A DNA stretch of 9,459 nucleotides from JAFGKK01 sp049684495 (lineage in GTDB: Bacteria; Chloroflexota; Anaerolineae; Anaerolineales; RBG-16-64-43). This document shows, one piece after another, positions 5,771 through 9,459 of this stretch. The stretch is taken from assembly GCA_049684495.1 (NCBI GenBank), contig JBAVFZ010000284.1, positions 1 through 9,459 on the forward strand, read 5' to 3'. The notes below the pieces were generated by a model, which was given only the letters and a program-made list of their open reading frames with translations, was not told the DNA's origin and did not search any database. The number at the start of each line of letters is the position of its first letter. Position 1 is the first letter of the stretch. Position numbers and translations under genes: made by a program.

Positions 5771-6748
5771 ATGGACGATACACAGACAAAAATTCCCCAA
5801 TCGCAACCTTCCCGCTTGAAGAAAATCTGGCGTCTTTACGGCCGGACGTTCGCGCTCTTCCTGGCGATGACGGGGGGCGCCCTGTTTCCGGAGGGGCAAG
5901 CGGCATCCGGATTGGTTCCGTACCTGTTGATGGGGATGTTGTTTTTCGCTTTCCTGGATATCTCCTTCACCCGCGAATCCTTCCATCCCAGCATCCTCGG
6001 AATTTTTCTCGCCAATCTGGCTGTCCCGTTCGCTGTTTATTTCCTGATCCGCGGTCTGGATCCGGATTTGGCGCTGGTGGGTTTCCTTACGGCGATCGCT
6101 CCGACGGCCACGGCGACACCGGTGATCGTCTCGTATCTCCGCGGCCGGGTGGACTACGTTCTCCCGATCGTCTTGGTGACCAACATCGGAATCGCGCTCA
6201 TCCTCCCCTTTGCGCTGCCTTGGGTGGCGGGCGCCTCGGTACACATCACCACCATGGAAATCCTTCCCTCGGTCCTATTGGTTATGTTCGTACCGCTTGG
6301 GCTTGCTTTTTTCCTGCGGAAGTTTCTGCCCTCCGTTCAGCGGTTTCTCCTGCCGGTCAAGGCGGTTTCCTTCCCCATCTGGTTATTGATGCTGTTTATC
6401 GTCATGTCGAAGGCTTCCGCCTTCCTGCAAACCAACAGCGGTACCACGGCGGTCCGCCTGACATGGATCGCGCTCATCGCCCTGGTCAGCTGCATCCTCA
6501 ACTTCGCGCTGGGGGCTTGGATCGGCGGTCCTCGCTTTCGCCAAGAAGCCTCGCAATCCCTCGGGCAGAAGAACAATTCCTTTACGATCTGGATCGCGCT
6601 GACTTACCTTAACCCGCTGGCGGCGCTCGGACCGACCTTCTATGTTCTGTACCACAATCTGTACAATGGATTCCAACTCGTCCAGTATGAGCGGACGTCC
6701 GGCAGTTCCATACCGGCGGATCCTCCGCTGCGGCAACCCGAAAAGTAA
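5771..6748 (+). CDS. Bile acid:sodium symporter (BASS/SBF)-like membrane transporter
   Basis: A 325-residue polytopic membrane protein with about nine or ten hydrophobic segments from residue 26 to about 300 and short hydrophilic ends. APTATATPVIVSYLRG (110-125) resembles the proline/threonine-rich discontinuous helix of the BASS family, and LGQKNNSFTIWIA (264-276) resembles the second one; NLYNGFQLVQY (296-306) is like the usual C-terminal QN-x-hydrophobic end. BASS members carry organic anions, often with sodium; the substrate here is not predictable from sequence. The ATG follows a TATAAT box by six bases with no ribosome-binding site, so it is probably transcribed apart from the AcnX operon. 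A link to isoprenoid metabolism rests on adjacency only. Confidence 0.72.
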   Translation: MDDTQTKIPQSQPSRLKKIWRLYGRTFALFLAMTGGALFPEGQAASGLVPYLLMGMLFFAFLDISFTRESFHPSILGIFLANLAVPFAVYFLIRGLDPDLALVGFLTAIAPTATATPVIVSYLRGRVDYVLPIVLVTNIGIALILPFALPWVAGASVHITTMEILPSVLLVMFVPLGLAFFLRKFLPSVQRFLLPVKAVSFPIWLLMLFIVMSKASAFLQTNSGTTAVRLTWIALIALVSCILNFALGAWIGGPRFRQEASQSLGQKNNSFTIWIALTYLNPLAALGPTFYVLYHNLYNGFQLVQYERTSGSSIPADPPLRQPEK

Positions 6749-6759
6749 TTCCGTCTGCA

Positions 6760-6784
6760 GCATCCCGTGGGATTTGCTTTTTTG
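6760..6784 (+). terminator. Possible weak intrinsic terminator after the transporter gene
   Basis: ATCC-CGTG-GGAT (6762-6773) can form a short hairpin, extended by GCA/TGC with a small bulge, and is followed closely by TTGCTTTTTT. The stem is short, so the call is tentative, but the position just after the stop codon fits. Confidence 0.35.
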
Positions 6785-6804
6785 CACCCACAGAGGCGGG
6801 AAGT

Positions 6805-7893
6805 ATGAGTAACCATTTTCCCCGCAGAAAATTCCTGCACCTTACGGCGTGCGGATTCGGCGCATGGCTCCTGGCTCGGTTCCTTTCCGCCTGCCATGCT
6901 TCTCCCGGTAGTGAGCCGGCCAGCACCGTTTCGGGATCCCTCCCCCCGCCGACGGCAGCCGCCACTACCACTCCGTCCGCCCTTCCGCGTCCGGCGCTAA
7001 CCGCCGCCGCATCGCACACGGCGACTTCGACGGAGCCTGCGTACCTCGCCGTCGCCCACGGCGGAGACGATCCGGAGGCTCTGGTGCGGGCCGCGATCTC
7101 CGCGCTTGGCGGCATGGGCCGCTTCGTTCCAGCCGGCGCCAAGGTGGTCATCAAACCAAACATCTGCGTCGGCGGCCGGTCATATAAATTCGCCGCCACC
7201 ACCAATCCATGGGTGGTCGGCGCGCTGGTGCGGCTCTGCCGCGAAGCGAACGCGGGGCAAGTCCTCGTATTGGATTATCCATTCAATAAATCCTCCCAGG
7301 AGGCGTACGTCGACAGCGGGATCCAGGAACAGGTCGAAGCCGCCGGCGGCACGATGCACCTCACTTCCACGTTCTACACGGATTCCAACGGCGCTTACAA
7401 CTGGGTGGATTACGGAAAATGGGTCGACGTGACGCTGCCGGATGCCAAACGGTTGAAAACCGTCCAGATGATCGATGAGATCCTCAGCGCCGACGTGCTG
7501 ATCAACGTCCCGATCGCCAAAAATCACGACCTGACCCGCCTGACGCTGGGGATGAAGAATCTGATGGGAACGCTGCATGACCGGCCCGCGGTCCATTCCT
7601 GGATCGCCGAGAAGCTCCCTGAACTCGCGGCGTTTCTCCGCCCGGCGCTGACCGTCGTGGACGCGGTGCGGATTCTTACCGCCAACGGCCCGCGCGGCGG
7701 AAATGAGATCGACGTGAAGAAAACCGACACGGTGATCGCCAGCCCCGACATCGTCGCCGCCGACGCTTACGCCACTTCCCTCTTCGGGCTGACTCCCGCG
7801 GACATCGGCTACATCGTCAAGGGCGCGGAAGCGGGTTTGGGGACGAGCGATTTGTCGTCTATTCGAATTCAAGACATCCCACTGGGCCCTTAG
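6805..7893 (+). CDS. DUF362 domain protein, Tat-exported lipoprotein
   Basis: A 362-residue protein. The N-terminus has a twin-arginine motif RRKFLHL (7-13), a hydrophobic stretch and a lipobox LSAC with C30 as the likely lipidated residue, so it is probably exported by Tat and anchored outside the membrane. Residues 31-78 are a Ser/Thr/Pro/Ala-rich linker. The DUF362 domain follows: GAKVVIKPNICVG (111-123), LVLDYPFNKS (154-163), INVPIAKNH (233-241), TLGMKNLMGTLH (247-258), VVDAVRILTANGPRGG (284-299) and ASPDIVAADAYATSLFG (312-328). No ferredoxin-type cysteine cluster is present, unlike some DUF362 proteins. GAGG at 6793-6796, eight bases upstream, is a good ribosome-binding site. The family reaction is unknown; Tat export suggests folding or cofactor loading in the cytoplasm. 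Confidence 0.88.
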   Translation: MSNHFPRRKFLHLTACGFGAWLLARFLSACHASPGSEPASTVSGSLPPPTAAATTTPSALPRPALTAAASHTATSTEPAYLAVAHGGDDPEALVRAAISALGGMGRFVPAGAKVVIKPNICVGGRSYKFAATTNPWVVGALVRLCREANAGQVLVLDYPFNKSSQEAYVDSGIQEQVEAAGGTMHLTSTFYTDSNGAYNWVDYGKWVDVTLPDAKRLKTVQMIDEILSADVLINVPIAKNHDLTRLTLGMKNLMGTLHDRPAVHSWIAEKLPELAAFLRPALTVVDAVRILTANGPRGGNEIDVKKTDTVIASPDIVAADAYATSLFGLTPADIGYIVKGAEAGLGTSDLSSIRIQDIPLGP

Positions 7894-7898
7894 CGGAG

Positions 7899-9128
7899 CT
7901 ACGGGGTTTTGGACGCGAGATAGAAATAATCGCGGGAGCAGGCATACAAATACCGGTCGACGTTTTCCTTCATTTCATCCAGCAGAGGAAACGCTTTGGG
8001 ACCATCCGGCTCGAAGACAAACCGCGTGAACAAGACCCAGAAATGATTGATATCCAGTTGAATGGCGGAGTATGCGCCGGCGGTCTTCAGCGCATGCGCC
8101 AAGGCGGGCATGTTCAGGCTCCAGCCGGCCATGTAGTATAAAGTCCGTCCGTCGGCGCTGACCCCGACGGCGGACCGCCAGGTGGTCATGTCCCCGCTCA
8201 AAGATGCTCCCCATAACTCCAATGAATCTTCGAAGGCCCGCGGGTTGATCTTGCCGTCGCGGATTACGATGGGACCGTTTTGCCGGATAGTCGAAATCCC
8301 TTCGAGGGAAGTGATATCACTGCCCCACACGCCGATCCGCACGCGGCCGTCCGGATAGATCGCCAGCGTTCCCAGTCCGTCGATCATCGGCACCAGGATT
8401 TTCCCGTCGACCACCACTCCAAATATTCCATGGCGGGTCAGGAATCCGCCATTGAACGCGGCCAAAAGGACCCCGGGCTGTCTATCGGCTTTGGGAATAA
8501 TTCCAGTCCGCTCCACATCCACTTCATCTTTAAAGAAGGGTTCTTCGAATCCAAGGACATAGCGCAACCGGATTTTGTCCAAGTCGGCCGCCACGATGGC
8601 GGCAATCGCATAGGGACGGTCCGGATCGGGCTGCAGGAAGGTTCGGTAGGCAACGGTCTCTCCCTGAGCGTTGGAAAAATACGGAGTCCATTCCCCCTCG
8701 CCTTGGAGCATCCCCAATGCCGGAACAGGAAGCGGAGGCCAGCGGACCGGAGTGGCGGTCGGCGAAGGAGTGCTAGGGTTTCCAACGTTTACTGTCGGCG
8801 TGGAAAACACCCGAGGAGTATTTGGAACAGGCGATTCAATTTGCGGAGTGGACGCAATGGATCCGACGGCCCACGGCGCATCCGGCTTGGCGCCCAACCG
8901 GTATTCCATTTGCATCAGCGCGTCCTGCACCTGAAAGACCGCGCCTTCCAGCCAGGCCACCGCCGGATCTCCGATCATCCCGCGCAAGACATCGGCGCCT
9001 TTGGCGCCGATGGAAGGCCAAACAACCGCCAGGGCATACCCTATCGCACAAACGGCGAGGATCCATCCGATCAGTCGGACCAGGATTGTGCGTCGACGCC
9101 GAGGTTTGTATTCCGTGTCGGTCTTCAT
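7899..9128 (-). CDS. Membrane-anchored phosphodiester glycosidase (NAGPA/DUF2233)-like protein
   Basis: A 409-residue protein from the chosen ATG. Residues 9-13 (PRRRR) precede one transmembrane helix (about 15-37), so the rest is probably outside the cell. A Thr/Pro/Ser-rich linker (about 92-137) leads to the catalytic-like domain, with LLAAFNGGF (221-229), GIFGVVVDGK (234-243), GTLAIYPDGRVRIGVWG (253-269), RQNGPIVIRDG (282-292) and WRSAVGVSADGRTLYYMAG (317-335), all typical of the NAGPA/DUF2233 family, which cleaves sugar-phosphodiester bonds. Where family members usually have a LDGGGS loop this protein has QLDINHFWV (357-365), so activity is uncertain. A leaderless GTG start at 9158, adding ten residues, is the alternative. 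It is convergent with the DUF362 gene; only five bases separate the two stop codons. Confidence 0.82.
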   Translation of the reverse strand: MKTDTEYKPRRRRTILVRLIGWILAVCAIGYALAVVWPSIGAKGADVLRGMIGDPAVAWLEGAVFQVQDALMQMEYRLGAKPDAPWAVGSIASTPQIESPVPNTPRVFSTPTVNVGNPSTPSPTATPVRWPPLPVPALGMLQGEGEWTPYFSNAQGETVAYRTFLQPDPDRPYAIAAIVAADLDKIRLRYVLGFEEPFFKDEVDVERTGIIPKADRQPGVLLAAFNGGFLTRHGIFGVVVDGKILVPMIDGLGTLAIYPDGRVRIGVWGSDITSLEGISTIRQNGPIVIRDGKINPRAFEDSLELWGASLSGDMTTWRSAVGVSADGRTLYYMAGWSLNMPALAHALKTAGAYSAIQLDINHFWVLFTRFVFEPDGPKAFPLLDEMKENVDRYLYACSRDYFYLASKTP

Positions 9129-9162
9129 GAGGGAAGGTGAGGGTGGACCATTCTCCACGGGG

Positions 9163-9192
9163 ATTATAGCATCGCGAACAAAGGATCGTTAA
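9163..9192 (-). promoter_or_regulatory. Promoter of the phosphodiester glycosidase-like gene
   Basis: On the minus strand a perfect TATAAT (9163-9168) is preceded at 18 bases by TTAACG (9187-9192; 4 of 6 to TTGACA). Standard spacing gives a start near 9156, so the leader to ATG 9128 is about 28 bases and has no Shine-Dalgarno. An in-frame GTG at 9158 begins five bases after the -10 box and could be a leaderless start instead. Confidence 0.6.
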
Positions 9193-9459
9193 TGCCAAAG
9201 TCCGTGAGATTCTTAATCTTTTTATACTCTCAATCCGTGATTATCATATTCCTTCATTCTTTTTTGTGGGATATTCCTTTTCGTCAAAGCGACTCAGCGA
9301 GGGCACAATGAATCCATGGATCATTTTTCCGGGATGATCCATTTTGCGAATGCCGGACGGATATCGCGGAGGCGGCGCTGGCAACCGACGGCGTGGACGG
9401 CCCGGCGGGGACGAATGGGATCGATCGGTTGTTGGGATTGGTTTATAAAGATGTAGGGG
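9193..9459. other. Unassigned right end of the window
   Basis: The first ~110 bases are AT-richer and hold nothing recognised. From 9312 to the window end one plus-strand frame stays open (about 49 codons) and reads through ECRTDIAEAALATDGVDGP, which has a protein-like composition, but it has no ATG, GTG or TTG start before its protein-like part and no ribosome-binding site. The ATDGVDGP string recalls the TDGxDGP motif of MOFRL-domain glycerate kinases, but nothing else matches. It may be a gene remnant or chance; no gene is called. Confidence 0.25.

Noticed and set aside
5585..6244. Minus-strand open frame opposite the start of the transporter gene
   Set aside because: Highly charged low-quality translation antisense to a membrane protein; no motif and no good start signal.
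8280..9140. Plus-strand open frame of 286 codons opposite the glycosidase-like gene
   Set aside because: Arg/His/Ser-rich antisense shadow without any recognisable domain; the minus-strand protein has clear family motifs.

Overview
The window is GC-rich bacterial DNA. Bacterial TATAAT-type -10 boxes precede several genes. A Tat-lipoprotein and a membrane-anchored secreted enzyme both carry long Thr/Pro/Ser linkers of the kind common in Chloroflexota, especially Anaerolineae. The gene families (DUF72, DUF3795, DUF362, phosphodiester glycosidase, BASS transporter) fit that guess, but no phylogenetic marker is present, so the lineage is an inference.

Left part (1-2015): the 3' end of a DUF72 gene on the plus strand, then two minus-strand genes, a GNAT acetyltransferase and a small Cys-rich DUF3795 protein. 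Two copies of one long inverted-repeat element (552-674 and 1772-1884) lie in the intergenic spaces, along with short tandem intergenic repeats.

Centre (about 1981-5659): the main interest. One apparent operon holds ubiX (flavin prenyltransferase), a UbiD-family decarboxylase of the short archaeal type, and the large and small subunits of an aconitase-X enzyme. Together these match the middle of the archaeal-type (modified) mevalonate pathway. Phosphomevalonate dehydratase (AcnX large plus small) converts mevalonate 5-phosphate to trans-anhydromevalonate 5-phosphate. The UbiD enzyme, with prenylated FMN made by UbiX, decarboxylates that to isopentenyl phosphate, and an isopentenyl phosphate kinase (not in this window) would give isopentenyl diphosphate. 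An 83-bp near-perfect palindrome sits inside the operon between the decarboxylase and the dehydratase. A good promoter ends exactly six bases before the ubiX ATG, which suggests a leaderless transcript.

Right part (5660-9459): a BASS/SBF-type membrane transporter that also has a TATAAT box six bases before its ATG; a DUF362 Tat-lipoprotein; and, convergent with it after a 5-bp gap, a membrane-anchored phosphodiester glycosidase-like protein with a consensus -10 box. The last ~270 bases hold no gene that can be named. No tRNA, rRNA, CRISPR array, insertion sequence or transposase was seen.
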